The translations under genes and the position numbers were made by a program. Of a DNA stretch of 18,357 nucleotides, positions 1-7,266 are shown piece after piece. The stretch comes from Caldilineae bacterium (GTDB lineage Bacteria; Chloroflexota; Anaerolineae; J102): positions 1-18,357 of the forward strand of contig DUEF01000010.1 in the NCBI GenBank assembly GCA_011176555.1, given 5' to 3'. Position 1 is the first letter of the stretch. Each line of letters starts with the position of its first letter. The notes beneath the pieces were generated by a model, which saw only the letters and a list, made by a program, of their open reading frames with translations, ran no database searches and was not told the DNA's origin.

Positions 1-127
1 CGGCCAAACCTTTCAGCGCCAACACTTTCGTGATCGCGGCCGTCAGCGTGGTCTTGCCGTGGTCAATGTGGCCAATTGTTCCCACGTTGACGTGGGGCTT
101 CGTTCGTTCGTAATGTTGCTTTGCCAT
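1..127 (-). CDS. tuf: Elongation factor Tu, N-terminal fragment (cut by window edge)
   Basis: The reverse strand from 127 downward encodes the first 42 residues of EF-Tu, the GTPase that delivers aminoacyl-tRNA to the ribosome. It begins MAKQHYERTKPHVNVGTIGH and carries the G1/P-loop motif GHIDHGKT at about residues 19-26, which binds the GTP phosphates. The rest of the roughly 400-residue protein lies outside the window. The start is fixed by the conserved MAK N-terminus and by an AGGAGG ribosome binding site 11 bases upstream. Three tRNA genes lie immediately upstream on the same strand, which matches the widespread bacterial tRNA-tufB operon and suggests co-transcription from the promoter at 706-734. 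Confidence 0.98.
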   Translation of the reverse strand, partial: MAKQHYERTKPHVNVGTIGHIDHGKTTLTAAITKVLALKGLA

Positions 128-138
128 GAGATCAAATG

Positions 139-144
139 CCTCCT
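139..144 (-). promoter_or_regulatory. Shine-Dalgarno site of tuf
   Basis: The minus strand reads AGGAGG here, a perfect anti-16S match, with 11 bases between it and the tuf ATG at 127. The spacing is slightly long, but it is the strongest such site in the window and supports the chosen tuf start. Confidence 0.85.
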
Positions 145-211
145 GGTAGTGCGATCAGGTCGCAGAAAAAAAGAATCAATACTGTTTGCGGTAGGATAAC
201 CACAGGTTCTG

Positions 212-241
212 AAAACGATTTTGAGGTCTACAAATCGTTTT
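212..241 (-). other. A/U-rich 10-bp stem-loop in the tRNA-tuf intergenic leader
   Basis: The arms AAAACGATTT (212-221) and AAATCGTTTT (232-241) are perfect reverse complements around a 10-base loop. In the minus-strand transcript this hairpin sits between tRNA-Thr(GGU) and tuf. It could be a processing site, an attenuator, or a 3' stability element separating tRNA maturation from tuf mRNA. It is A/U-rich and lacks the GC-rich stem of a standard intrinsic terminator, so the role is unproven. The remainder of 128-304 shows no other feature I can support. Confidence 0.5.
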
Positions 242-304
242 TGTTACATTTTTTAGCCGCCCCACAAGGAGACGGCCAGAGGAAAATCTTGTCGGGTTGA
301 TAGG

Positions 305-377
<73 letters not shown>

Positions 378-408
378 TTACAAGAGCGCCCGGGCAAGAC
401 GCTCAAGG

Positions 409-491
409 TGGGCCGGGCAGGACTCGAACCTGCGAAGGCTTCCGCCAGCGGGTTTACAGCCCGCCCCCTTTGCCGCTCGGGACACCGACCC
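409..491 (-). tRNA. tRNA-Tyr (anticodon GUA)
   Basis: This is an 83-nt class II cloverleaf on the minus strand. The acceptor stem is GGGTCGG/CCGGCCC (one G-U pair) with discriminator A. The anticodon stem GCGGG/CCCGC encloses loop CTGTAAA, giving anticodon GUA for Tyr. A long variable arm with a GGC-GGAA-GCC stem is as expected for bacterial tRNA-Tyr, and the T-loop is TTCGAGT. CCA is not fully encoded (CCT). Only 31 bases separate it from the following tRNA-Thr, so no tRNA-Gly fits between them. Confidence 0.97.
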
Positions 492-599
492 ACAGTCAAA
501 GGATATGGGATTGTAGCAGAACTGCCATCAACAGGCAACATTCTGATCCCTGCAAAAGCAGGACGCGCGTCTGGCAAAGTTCTGGCGAGACAAGCGTGG

Positions 600-672
600 A
601 GCCGACGAAGGGACTCGAACCCATAACCTGCGGTTTACAAAACCGCTGCTCTGCCAATTGAGCTACGTCGGC
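600..672 (-). tRNA. tRNA-Thr (anticodon UGU)
   Basis: This is a 73-nt minus-strand cloverleaf. The acceptor stem is GCCGACG/CGTCGGC with discriminator U. The anticodon stem GCGGT/ACCGC encloses loop TTTGTAA, giving anticodon UGU for Thr, and the T-loop is TTCGAGT. Unlike the other two tRNAs here, the 3' CCA is encoded (597-599). It is the first tRNA of the operon and corresponds to thrU of E. coli. The 105-bp spacer to tRNA-Tyr contains a small CCTGC-AAAA-GCAGG hairpin (549-562) that may aid processing. Confidence 0.97.
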
Positions 673-705
673 GACAGTCGGCGCGTGCGGATGCGCCAAC
701 CAAAA

Positions 706-734
706 ATTATAGGCGCGTTTCATAGCCAAGTCAA
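706..734 (-). promoter_or_regulatory. Sigma70-type promoter of the tRNA-tuf operon
   Basis: On the minus strand, TTGACT (729-734) and TATAAT (706-711) are separated by exactly 17 bases. Transcription would start near 699, about 27 bases before the first tRNA. This near-consensus promoter lies in the short gap after the stop codon of the AOR gene and so uncouples the tRNA-tuf unit from it. Confidence 0.88.
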
Positions 735-748
735 ATTTGAATCGACGC

Positions 749-2671
749 TTATGGCCGATCACCTTCCGACAACAGCGTATCAAGCCCTAAGGCCACGATG
801 CGCTCTCTGGTCGGTGCGCCATCCGGCGTCCAGCCCATCAAACCGTACCAGTAATTTCGCGCTGTCACCAAGGCATCCTCTGTGATCTCCACCCCGGCCA
901 GCGGGCCTGCCTCGAACGCCTTCATCACGCGACGGGGCAGACGGTCATCCGCTGCCGTAAAGCCCTCGCGCAGGTTGAAGAGACGGCTGAGCGTTTGCGC
1001 CCGCTCGCCCACTTCCAGGATATCCCGCGCACTGTAATCATGGCCCGTCGCACCGCTGAGCGCCAGGGCGAGATCAGAATAGCGGTAGGGATAAAAATGG
1101 CAGGTGACGGTGCAATCCTGAGCATGCTGCCAATTAACCTCGTGATAGAATAGTTCCATCTTCTGATGGCCGAGATCATCAAGGGGGAGAGGCTCAAACG
1201 TTTGCACTTCCGCCACGCGGTCGAGTGCAGAACCGGGTCGGGTATAGCTCGTATCGTGCATATTCATCATGTGATCAGCCCCAACCGGAGCGACGGCATA
1301 CCCCACGCCCAGAGCGTGTTTGAGGCGAGGTTCGTGCATCGGCAATTCTTGGCCTTTCACTTCCACCAAGCGCTCATCCGCATCACCGCCGATCCAGGCC
1401 GCCAGCCGCTTGCTGCCCTCCGCCATTCTGTCGCCAAATCCCCGCCGGTGTGCGATCATCTCCACCGCATCCAGCATCCCTTGAGCGTCGCCCCAGGTTG
1501 GCGCGAAACCGCCGGTGTCTTCTGCGGTGAGCAAGCCCGCGTCCACACACTCCATCACATAAGCGATGGTCATGCCTAGACTGATGCTGTCCAATCCCCA
1601 GCGCGCGGTCATCTCATTGGCTTTTGCGACCGCCAGCAGGTCACTGATGCCGCAGGCGCTGCCCAGAGCGCCGAGGGTTTCATACTCGGGGCCGCCGTAA
1701 ACCCTGTCGATGGAGAGAGAGCTGGCAAACTCGGTCTGGAAAGCCGGCTCATCGGGGAAAGTGGCGCCATTGTATTCCACCACTTGCTTGCAATACACCG
1801 GACAACTCTGGCAAGTGTCCCGTTCGACCAGAATGGTGCGATGCATCATTCTGCCGTCGATATTCTCTGCGCCCTCGAAATGCGGATCGCGGTAATTGTG
1901 CGTGGGCAAGTTGCTGGTGCGGGTATGATTGACCACATTGCCGACTGTACCGTATTCGATGGCCCAGGCCATATCGTTTTTGTAATTTTCGCCAAACCAC
2001 TTGGCTACGGCAGTCAGACGCTTGCGGTCGCTGATGGGTAACCGCTGCGTTCCTCGCACCGCCACAGCCTTCAGATTTTTGCTACCCATGACCGCGCCCA
2101 GGCCGCCGCGCCCCGCCGCCCGGGTGATGTCGTGAATGATGTTAGCGAAGAGCACTTGATTCTCGCCGGCGACGCCGCATTGCGCTACGCGCAACTTCTC
2201 CTCGTCGAGTTCGTCCCTGATGGCCCTTTCTACATCGGCGGTGTCTTGCCCCCAGAGATGCTCGGCCGGACGGATTTCAACTTCGCCATCGCGGATCCAG
2301 AGATAGACCGGTCGTTCGGCCTGGCCGTGCACGATCAACGCATCGAATCCCGTCCGCTTGAACTCATGACCCCACCAACCGCCCACTTCCGAGCTGGCGA
2401 TGGCGCCAGTGAGCGGACTTCTGGCGCCCACGCCATGCCGCCCGCTGCCGGGCAGGTTCGAGCCTTGCAAGATGCCCGGTGCGAAGATCAGAAGGTTGTC
2501 GGGACCAAGCGGATCGGTTCCGGGAGACATGTCGCGCAACAACAAATAGGCCACCAGCGCCCGGCCTCCCACCAATTTCAGGTAAAATTCATCGGGTGGT
2601 TGCTCGATCCAATGCTTACCATTGCTGAGATCGACGTGTAAAATTCTCCGCCAGGTTCCGCCTACGCTCAT
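749..2671 (-). CDS. aor: Aldehyde ferredoxin oxidoreductase family protein (tungsten/molybdenum bis-pterin enzyme)
   Basis: This 640-residue protein has the usual length and order of the AOR family, cytoplasmic enzymes that oxidise aldehydes to carboxylic acids with ferredoxin as acceptor, using a bis-pterin tungsten cofactor and one [4Fe-4S] cluster. The N-terminal half contains family-typical stretches (VGGRALVAYLLL, about 34-45; ARSPLTGAIASSEVGG, about 83-98; RGGLGAVMGSKNLKAVAV, about 188-205). The cluster ligands are visible as C287, C290 and C294 in CQSCPVYC, with C524 in DCTVTCHF as the likely fourth, matching the D-x4-C-x-F pattern of the family. Start: ATG at 2671 with AAAGGA upstream. 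A MoaD-like carrier gene lies 171 bp upstream on the same strand. The exact aldehyde substrate and the metal cannot be told from sequence. Confidence 0.93.
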   Translation of the reverse strand: MSVGGTWRRILHVDLSNGKHWIEQPPDEFYLKLVGGRALVAYLLLRDMSPGTDPLGPDNLLIFAPGILQGSNLPGSGRHGVGARSPLTGAIASSEVGGWWGHEFKRTGFDALIVHGQAERPVYLWIRDGEVEIRPAEHLWGQDTADVERAIRDELDEEKLRVAQCGVAGENQVLFANIIHDITRAAGRGGLGAVMGSKNLKAVAVRGTQRLPISDRKRLTAVAKWFGENYKNDMAWAIEYGTVGNVVNHTRTSNLPTHNYRDPHFEGAENIDGRMMHRTILVERDTCQSCPVYCKQVVEYNGATFPDEPAFQTEFASSLSIDRVYGGPEYETLGALGSACGISDLLAVAKANEMTARWGLDSISLGMTIAYVMECVDAGLLTAEDTGGFAPTWGDAQGMLDAVEMIAHRRGFGDRMAEGSKRLAAWIGGDADERLVEVKGQELPMHEPRLKHALGVGYAVAPVGADHMMNMHDTSYTRPGSALDRVAEVQTFEPLPLDDLGHQKMELFYHEVNWQHAQDCTVTCHFYPYRYSDLALALSGATGHDYSARDILEVGERAQTLSRLFNLREGFTAADDRLPRRVMKAFEAGPLAGVEITEDALVTARNYWYGLMGWTPDGAPTRERIVALGLDTLLSEGDRP

Positions 2672-2726
2672 CGTCTGAAATGTCCTTTGTAAGCGCCCAG
2701 GAATTCCTTCCCGCCGCTATGATGGC

Positions 2727-2803
2727 GCGTCATGTCATGTCGAAGCAGGACATCCCTTTGCAAGCGGGGAGATTTCCCCTCGCTTCACTCGTTGAAATGA
2801 CGC
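2727..2803. repeat. Palindromic intergenic repeat between the MoaD-like gene and AOR
   Basis: The ends GCGTCAT (2727-2733) and ATGACGC (2797-2803) are perfect inverted repeats. An inner hairpin with arms AAGCGGGGA and TCCCCTCGCTT (2763-2785) has one bulged base. The layout, with ATGAC ends and inner GAAGCG-type arms, resembles the dispersed GTCATT...AATGAC palindromes common in intergenic DNA of several phyla, and it is related in style to the element at 5151-5296. Within the minus-strand transcript it could form a stable hairpin that affects AOR expression relative to the upstream gene. Confidence 0.6.
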
Positions 2804-2842
2804 AAAATGGAAAGTTATTCTTAGACAATTACTTTGTGCCGG

Positions 2843-3061
2843 TCAACCGCCGCTGATGACGGGGATGAGTTGCAACGTGTCGCCATCGCGCAAAACCGTG
2901 TGCCAGTGCGCCGTATGGCCATTGACTAACATCACCAGGCCGATGTCTTCCGGCAGGGCCAATTGCGTCACCGCTTCGCCGACAGTGTGCGTGTTTTCTA
3001 GCACGGTGTCGGGAGCGACGAAGCGCTTGAGCAAACCAGTGGCGCGGATGGTGACGGGCAT
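2843..3061 (-). CDS. MoaD/ThiS-like ubiquitin-fold sulfur carrier protein
   Basis: This is a 72-residue protein starting MPVTIRATGLLKRF and ending VISGG. The small beta-grasp size, the LVMLVNGHTAHWHTVLRDGDTLQLIPVISGG-type tail (read in two parts, residues about 42-56 and 57-72) and the C-terminal Gly-Gly are hallmarks of MoaD/ThiS carriers. In these, the terminal glycine is thiocarboxylated and donates sulfur, in MoaD's case to build the molybdopterin dithiolene. Its position upstream of AOR suggests a dedicated carrier for the tungsto/molybdopterin cofactor of that enzyme. The open frame extends to 3307, but the ATG at 3061 gives the family-typical length. No strong ribosome binding site is seen. 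No MoaE, MoaA or E1-like activating enzyme is in the window. Confidence 0.88.
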   Translation of the reverse strand: MPVTIRATGLLKRFVAPDTVLENTHTVGEAVTQLALPEDIGLVMLVNGHTAHWHTVLRDGDTLQLIPVISGG

Positions 3062-3108
3062 TGGGTCAAAAGAAATGTAAATACAGCAAAATCGAAGTTG
3101 TCGGCTGC

Positions 3109-3135
3109 ATTGTAGCAGAGAGTGAGGCTTCCCAA
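3109..3135 (-). promoter_or_regulatory. Possible promoter of the MoaD-like gene / AOR unit
   Basis: The minus strand has TACAAT at 3109-3114 and a weak TTGGGA at 3130-3135 with a short 15-base spacer. The start would lie near 3102, about 41 bases before the MoaD-like ATG. The -10 is good but the -35 is poor, so this is tentative. Confidence 0.4.
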
Positions 3136-3163
3136 AAATCCTCGGGCATCCCGCCGCATTTCG

Positions 3164-3172
3164 TGGTATACT
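3164..3172 (+). promoter_or_regulatory. Extended -10 promoter placing the polX start at or next to the transcription start
   Basis: The sequence TGG-TATACT (3164-3172) is an extended -10 element. Only seven bases separate it from the polX ATG at 3180, so the expected transcription start coincides with the start codon and the mRNA would be leaderless. No Shine-Dalgarno site or good -35 hexamer is present. It lies back to back with the minus-strand promoter for the MoaD-like gene. Confidence 0.65.
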
Positions 3173-3179
3173 TTCGATC

Positions 3180-4949
3180 ATGACCCCGCCATCCCGCCTC
3201 ACCAACACCGAAGTCGCTGCACAACTCCGCCTGATCGCCGACATGCTGCAGATCAAGGGCGAAAATCGTTTCCGCGTGCTCGCCTTCAAGAACGCGGCCG
3301 AAAGCATCGAGCATCTAGGGCAAGACCTCTATTCGCTTCACGACGCCGGAGAGCTAACCGCCATCCCCCATGTGGGTAAGGGCATCGCCGCTGACATCAG
3401 CCAACTGCTGGAAACGGGCCAGATCGATTTTCTGGAACAACTCAAGCGGGAGGTGCCGCTGGGCGTGGTGGAGATGCTGAAAGTGCCCGACCTGGGCCCC
3501 AAGAAAGCGGCTCGCCTCTGGCAAGAACTGGGCATCACCAGCATCGCCGCCCTGAAAGCGGCAGGGGAGGCGCAACAGCTACGAACACTCAAGGGTTTTG
3601 GCGCCAAATCAGAGCAGAAAATTCTCCAGGGCATCGCACTCCTGGAGAAACGCAAGGACGAAAGAACGCCACTGGGCGTCGCCCGACCGACCGCGCTTCA
3701 ACTCATCCATGAGCTTCGCTCCGTCCTGCCGGCAGAAGCGCTCACACGCATTGAAGTCGCGGGCAGCGTGCGGCGTTGGCAGGAAACGGTCGGCGATCTG
3801 GACATCCTCGCGATCAGCGCCCAACCGGAAACGGTGATGGCGGCATTTCAAGCCCTACCGCAAGTGGTGGATGTGGCGGTCAGCGGCGTCACCAAAAGCC
3901 GCGTGCGTCTGATCAACGATATGGAATGCGACTTGCGGGTGGTGGAAGCCAGGCACTGGGGCGCGGCCTTGCAGTATTTTACGGGCAGCAAAGAGCACAA
4001 TGTGGCGATGCGGGAACTCGCCCAGAAACTGGGTTGGCGTCTGAACGAGTATGGGCTCACTGCCACCGGTCGGGGTCAGGATCCAGCGGGGATGGAACGA
4101 TTCTTCGAGACGGAAGAAGCGCTCTACGCCTTCTTGGGGCTGGCCTGGATCCCACCCGAAATGCGAGAGGACCGCGGGGAAGTGGCGCTCGCTCAGGCGC
4201 GCCAACTGCCGCGCCTGCTGACCAGCACCGACATTTTGGGCGAGTTGCACGGCCACAGCACCTGGAGCGACGGCAAAAACACAATCGCAGAGATGGCCGA
4301 GGCCGCACGGCGGCGGGGATACCGTTACTGGTCGGTCTGCGACCACAGCGTCGGGCTGGGCATCACCGGCGGGGTGGACGCGGAACGTCTGAACCAGCAG
4401 GCTGTCGAAATCCAGCAATTGAACGCACGCTGGCGGGCTGAGGGCGTCGATTTCCGACTGCTGCACGGCATCGAGGTGGAAGTGCTAGCCGACGGCGCGC
4501 TGGGTCTGCCGGATGAAGTGCTGGCCCAACTGGATGTGGTCGTCGCCAGCATCCACAGCAGCCTGCGCCAGGATCGAGAGACCATCACCGCACGCTGCCT
4601 GCAGGCGGTTCGCAATCCCCACGTCGATATCCTCGGCCATCCCACTGGCCGCTTGCTGGGCCGACGTCCGCCCTCAGCGTTGGATGTGGAGCAGGTGTTG
4701 CGCGCCTGCGCCGAAGCCGGGACAGTGGTCGAGATCAACGCCCACCCCTCGCGCCTGGACTTGAACGATGTTTACGCCCGACGGGCGGTGGAATTGGGCT
4801 GCAAACTCGCCATCAACACCGACGCCCATTCCCCCGCCGACATGGATATGATGCCTTACGGCGTCGCTGTGGCCCGCCGCGCCTGGTTGACCCCCGACGA
4901 CGTGATCAACACCCGGCCCGTCGAAGCGTTGCTGGGGGCAAAGGCCTGA
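3180..4949 (+). CDS. polX: DNA polymerase/3'-5' exonuclease PolX (X-family polymerase with PHP domain)
   Basis: This 589-residue protein matches bacterial PolX in length and domain order. Residues 1-150 hold the 8-kDa-like region and helix-hairpin-helix segments (AIPHVGKGIA 61-70, VPDLGPKKAA 102-111, LKGFGAKSEQ 137-146). The polymerase palm follows with GSVRR (195-199) and the catalytic acidic residues D206 and D208 (GDLDIL) and D251 (ECDLRV). The C-terminal PHP metal-dependent nuclease domain (about 354-589) shows HGHST (357-361), CDHS (387-390), GIEVEV (430-435), ASIHS (456-460), LGHPTG (485-490), EINAHPSR (518-525) and NTDAHS (546-551). PolX fills small gaps in base excision repair and trims 3' ends. 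All catalytic residues appear intact. The start at 3180 fits the extended -10 element seven bases upstream. Confidence 0.96.
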   Translation: MTPPSRLTNTEVAAQLRLIADMLQIKGENRFRVLAFKNAAESIEHLGQDLYSLHDAGELTAIPHVGKGIAADISQLLETGQIDFLEQLKREVPLGVVEMLKVPDLGPKKAARLWQELGITSIAALKAAGEAQQLRTLKGFGAKSEQKILQGIALLEKRKDERTPLGVARPTALQLIHELRSVLPAEALTRIEVAGSVRRWQETVGDLDILAISAQPETVMAAFQALPQVVDVAVSGVTKSRVRLINDMECDLRVVEARHWGAALQYFTGSKEHNVAMRELAQKLGWRLNEYGLTATGRGQDPAGMERFFETEEALYAFLGLAWIPPEMREDRGEVALAQARQLPRLLTSTDILGELHGHSTWSDGKNTIAEMAEAARRRGYRYWSVCDHSVGLGITGGVDAERLNQQAVEIQQLNARWRAEGVDFRLLHGIEVEVLADGALGLPDEVLAQLDVVVASIHSSLRQDRETITARCLQAVRNPHVDILGHPTGRLLGRRPPSALDVEQVLRACAEAGTVVEINAHPSRLDLNDVYARRAVELGCKLAINTDAHSPADMDMMPYGVAVARRAWLTPDDVINTRPVEALLGAKA

Positions 4950-5150
4950 ACTTACTCGTATCCCACCGAAGGTCACTTTTGCGAGTGCGCAACGCAAACG
5001 CAGGGTCTACATCTACCTGTACTATCAAGATTCTTCACTAAAATAGCGTGCTCTTGTGCGTTTTTTCCGTCAACAAAGTATTTGAGATGAGGCATGTTGG
5101 CTCCGTCAAACCGTTCAGAATGACAAATCCCAAAGTGTCCGGTAGCTAAA
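4950..5150. other. Gene-free stretch after polX with a repeat fragment
   Basis: I see no convincing gene here. A 60-codon minus-strand frame (4973-5155) exists, but its CHSERF segment comes from CCGTTCAGAATGACAAATCC (5111-5130), a fragment of the same GTCATTctga-type dispersed repeat family, so I do not call it coding. No good terminator for polX is visible. Confidence 0.5.
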
Positions 5151-5296
5151 TACACTGTAAACTAACTAACTTAACACTGTCTTTGCGAGCAGAGCGAAGC
5201 AATCGCCAAATTACTTAGGCGTACTCTGCGAAGTTGGGGATTGTTTCGTCGCAAAAAACGCTCCTCACAATGACACAGAACTTAGTTTACGATGTA
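5151..5296. repeat. MITE-like imperfect inverted-repeat element, about 146 bp
   Basis: The ends form a 15-base inverted repeat TACANNGTAAACTAA (5151-5165 and 5282-5296, mismatched only at the two N positions). Inside lies a second, imperfect inverted repeat: TGTCTTTGCGAG with GAAGCAATCGCC on the left (5178-5206) and GGGATTGTTTCG with CTCACAATGACA on the right (5237-5275). The whole element could fold into a long hairpin. The inner part is the widespread GTCATTGCGAG...CGAAGCAATC palindrome found in intergenic regions of many bacteria. There is no transposase in the element, so if mobile it would depend on one elsewhere. I could not identify a target-site duplication with certainty. Confidence 0.72.
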
Positions 5297-5359
5297 CTTA
5301 ATCTGTGATCATTAATCTTTGATCTACGCCTTACTCTCATGTATTTAGCACAAAACGCT

Positions 5360-6448
5360 ATGTCCACTCCCCCCCTCACCTTCCAAGAAAAACTCCGCAA
5401 CAAATCCCGCATCTATCGCCGGCAGGCGCTGGGGCCGGTGAAGTGGCTGGCGTACAGCACGGGGCAGACGCGCCATGTGCCTCCTCCCGACCGCATGTAC
5501 ATCGAATCGACCAGCGTCTGTAACCTGAACTGCATCATGTGCCCGACCGGCCGTGGCGACATCACCCGCAAAGGCGGTTTCATGAAATGGGAGGTGTTCA
5601 AACAGATTGTGGACGAGATGGCGCCGCACGTCCGGGCCACCACCCTTCACATTTGGGGGGAGCCGCTCCTGCACAAACGCATTTACGACATGGTCGCCTA
5701 CTGCCGGGAAAAGGGCCTGCGCTCCGAGATCAGCACCAACGCCACCCTGCTGACGGAGGAGCGCGCTCGCAAGCTCCTGGACGCTGGACTCAACGTGATC
5801 TACCTGTGCCAGGATGGCATGAGGCCCGAGACCTACGAGAATGTGCGGGTGAATGCTGATTACGAAAAAACGAACGAGAATATCCGCCGTTTCGTGGAGA
5901 TGAAGCATCAAGGCGACTACAAAACCTTCGTCAATTTACAGATCATCGAAATGGAAAGCACCAAGAACGACACTGAGGAATTCGTCAGCTATTGGCGCGA
6001 CGTGCCCGGCGTCGATCTCGTGCATGTCAAGCCTTTTGATTCCTGGGGCGATCAGATCGAAGAAATCAGCGCTTTGCGTAGCAATAACGACAAACATCTG
6101 CCCCGCCGTTTTCCCTGCCCCAACCTCTGGTATCACGTCCACATCTACTGGGACGGCTCCATCGCCATGTGCGACCGCGACTTCAATCTCGACTTCGATC
6201 TCGGCAACGTGATCGATGAAGATGGCGAGGTGCGGGTGATGAAAAATTGGAATGGCCCCAAGATGCAGGAATTACGGCGTCTGCACGTGCAGGGCGAGTA
6301 CGATCAGGTGACGCCATGCAATGCCTGCACTGAATGGGCCTGGTGGAAACCCTCGATGTTCGGCGGCTACGGCAATCGCCCCTTCCAGGATCAGTTCGAA
6401 GGACAGGTTCTTCCCGTTGGCAATGGTGATCATTCGGCCCAGTCATGA
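5360..6448 (+). CDS. Radical SAM protein with SPASM/twitch-type C-terminal cluster domain
   Basis: This protein of 362 residues (369 if the upstream ATG at 5339 is used) has the radical SAM cluster motif CNLNCIMC (C61, C65 and C68 in the 369-residue numbering), the WGEP motif at 106-109 in place of GGEP, and a C-terminal auxiliary-cluster region with C260, C278, C327 and C330. Four extra cysteines suggest a single auxiliary [4Fe-4S] cluster rather than the two of full SPASM domains. Such enzymes use the 5'-deoxyadenosyl radical on peptides, sugars or lipids, and the substrate here is unknown. I prefer the ATG at 5360 because it follows a weak TTGATC-17-TATTTA promoter-like sequence and the preceding seven codons look non-conserved; this is uncertain. 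The stop overlaps the next start by four bases (ATGA). Confidence 0.9.
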   Translation: MSTPPLTFQEKLRNKSRIYRRQALGPVKWLAYSTGQTRHVPPPDRMYIESTSVCNLNCIMCPTGRGDITRKGGFMKWEVFKQIVDEMAPHVRATTLHIWGEPLLHKRIYDMVAYCREKGLRSEISTNATLLTEERARKLLDAGLNVIYLCQDGMRPETYENVRVNADYEKTNENIRRFVEMKHQGDYKTFVNLQIIEMESTKNDTEEFVSYWRDVPGVDLVHVKPFDSWGDQIEEISALRSNNDKHLPRRFPCPNLWYHVHIYWDGSIAMCDRDFNLDFDLGNVIDEDGEVRVMKNWNGPKMQELRRLHVQGEYDQVTPCNACTEWAWWKPSMFGGYGNRPFQDQFEGQVLPVGNGDHSAQS

Positions 6449-7266
6449 GGATTCCCCACCGTTTTTTTATCATCCGACCCTGGTTGCTGGCCCGCGCACG
6501 TGGCGAAACGAATGTCTCCGCCCGCGCCATGCTTCATTTTATGACGCAACCGGCGCGCGATGTCAGGGCCCGACAATGGATCGACCGCATTGAAGAAAAC
6601 GGCGATTACCTGGTCATCTACTTTCACGACAGCGCACATCCTCTCTTTTGGCCCCGTTCCGAGGACAAATGGTCACTGTGGATGCTGATCAATGAACAAT
6701 TTTACGCCGACGATTGGCATCATTACGAAACGCCAGAAACGCCCGTTGAACCGAAGGATGTCGTCGTCGACTGCGGCGCCTGCGAGGGTCTATTCTCCTT
6801 GCGCATCGCCAACAGGTGCAAAGAAGTGCACGCTGTGGAGCCGCACCCGCGCTTCGTTCAGGCTCTGGAAAAGACCCTGGGGCCTTTCACGAACGCCGTC
6901 ATTCACCAAGTGGCGTTGAGCAATGCCGCCGGCCCCATGCAACTGACGCTGGATGGCGAACGCTCGCAACTGGGATCGAGTGGAGACGCGATTGTGCAGG
7001 CCCAGACGCTCGACCACCTCTTCTTGCACCACAATCCGCCTGTCTCATACTTGAAGGCAGACGTCGAAGGCCACGAACTGCTGCTGTTGCAGGGCGCGGC
7101 GGCTCTGATTCGCCAGAACAGACCCAAAATCGCGGTCACGGTCTATCACGAGGCAAACGACTACCACGAGATCATGCGGTTCATCCGCGACATCGATCCA
7201 ACCTATCAATTTCGCACCAAAGGCGTCACAGCAGCGGGCAAACCGGTCATGCTGCACGCCTGGTGA
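6445..7266 (+). CDS. FkbM-family SAM-dependent methyltransferase
   Basis: This 273-residue protein has the class I methyltransferase SAM-binding motif VVDCGACEG (107-115), an acidic end of strand 2 in VEPHP (131-135), and the FkbM signature LKADVEGHE (203-211). FkbM-family enzymes typically O-methylate sugars or small-molecule hydroxyls and are frequent in polysaccharide and natural-product clusters. The first roughly 100 residues, with several aromatic residues (about 45-95), precede the catalytic fold and look like a substrate-side extension. The ATG overlaps the upstream SPASM gene by four bases and its TGA overlaps the downstream radical SAM ATG by one (TGATG), so the three genes are almost certainly translationally coupled. 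Confidence 0.9.
   Translation: MRIPHRFFIIRPWLLARARGETNVSARAMLHFMTQPARDVRARQWIDRIEENGDYLVIYFHDSAHPLFWPRSEDKWSLWMLINEQFYADDWHHYETPETPVEPKDVVVDCGACEGLFSLRIANRCKEVHAVEPHPRFVQALEKTLGPFTNAVIHQVALSNAAGPMQLTLDGERSQLGSSGDAIVQAQTLDHLFLHHNPPVSYLKADVEGHELLLLQGAAALIRQNRPKIAVTVYHEANDYHEIMRFIRDIDPTYQFRTKGVTAAGKPVMLHAW

Noticed and set aside
4973..5155. Minus-strand 60-codon ORF containing CHSERF
   Set aside because: The CHSE-type segment is a translation artefact of the GTCATTctga dispersed repeat; there is no ribosome binding site and no recognisable domain.
5297..5359. Cobalamin riboswitch upstream of the B12 enzymes
   Set aside because: I found no B12-box-like sequence or long structured leader here or before the other B12 radical SAM genes.
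6816..7265. N-terminal extension of the first B12 radical SAM protein
   Set aside because: This part overlaps the well-supported FkbM gene in another frame and has shadow-like composition. The ATG at 7266 gives a normal-length protein coupled to the FkbM stop.
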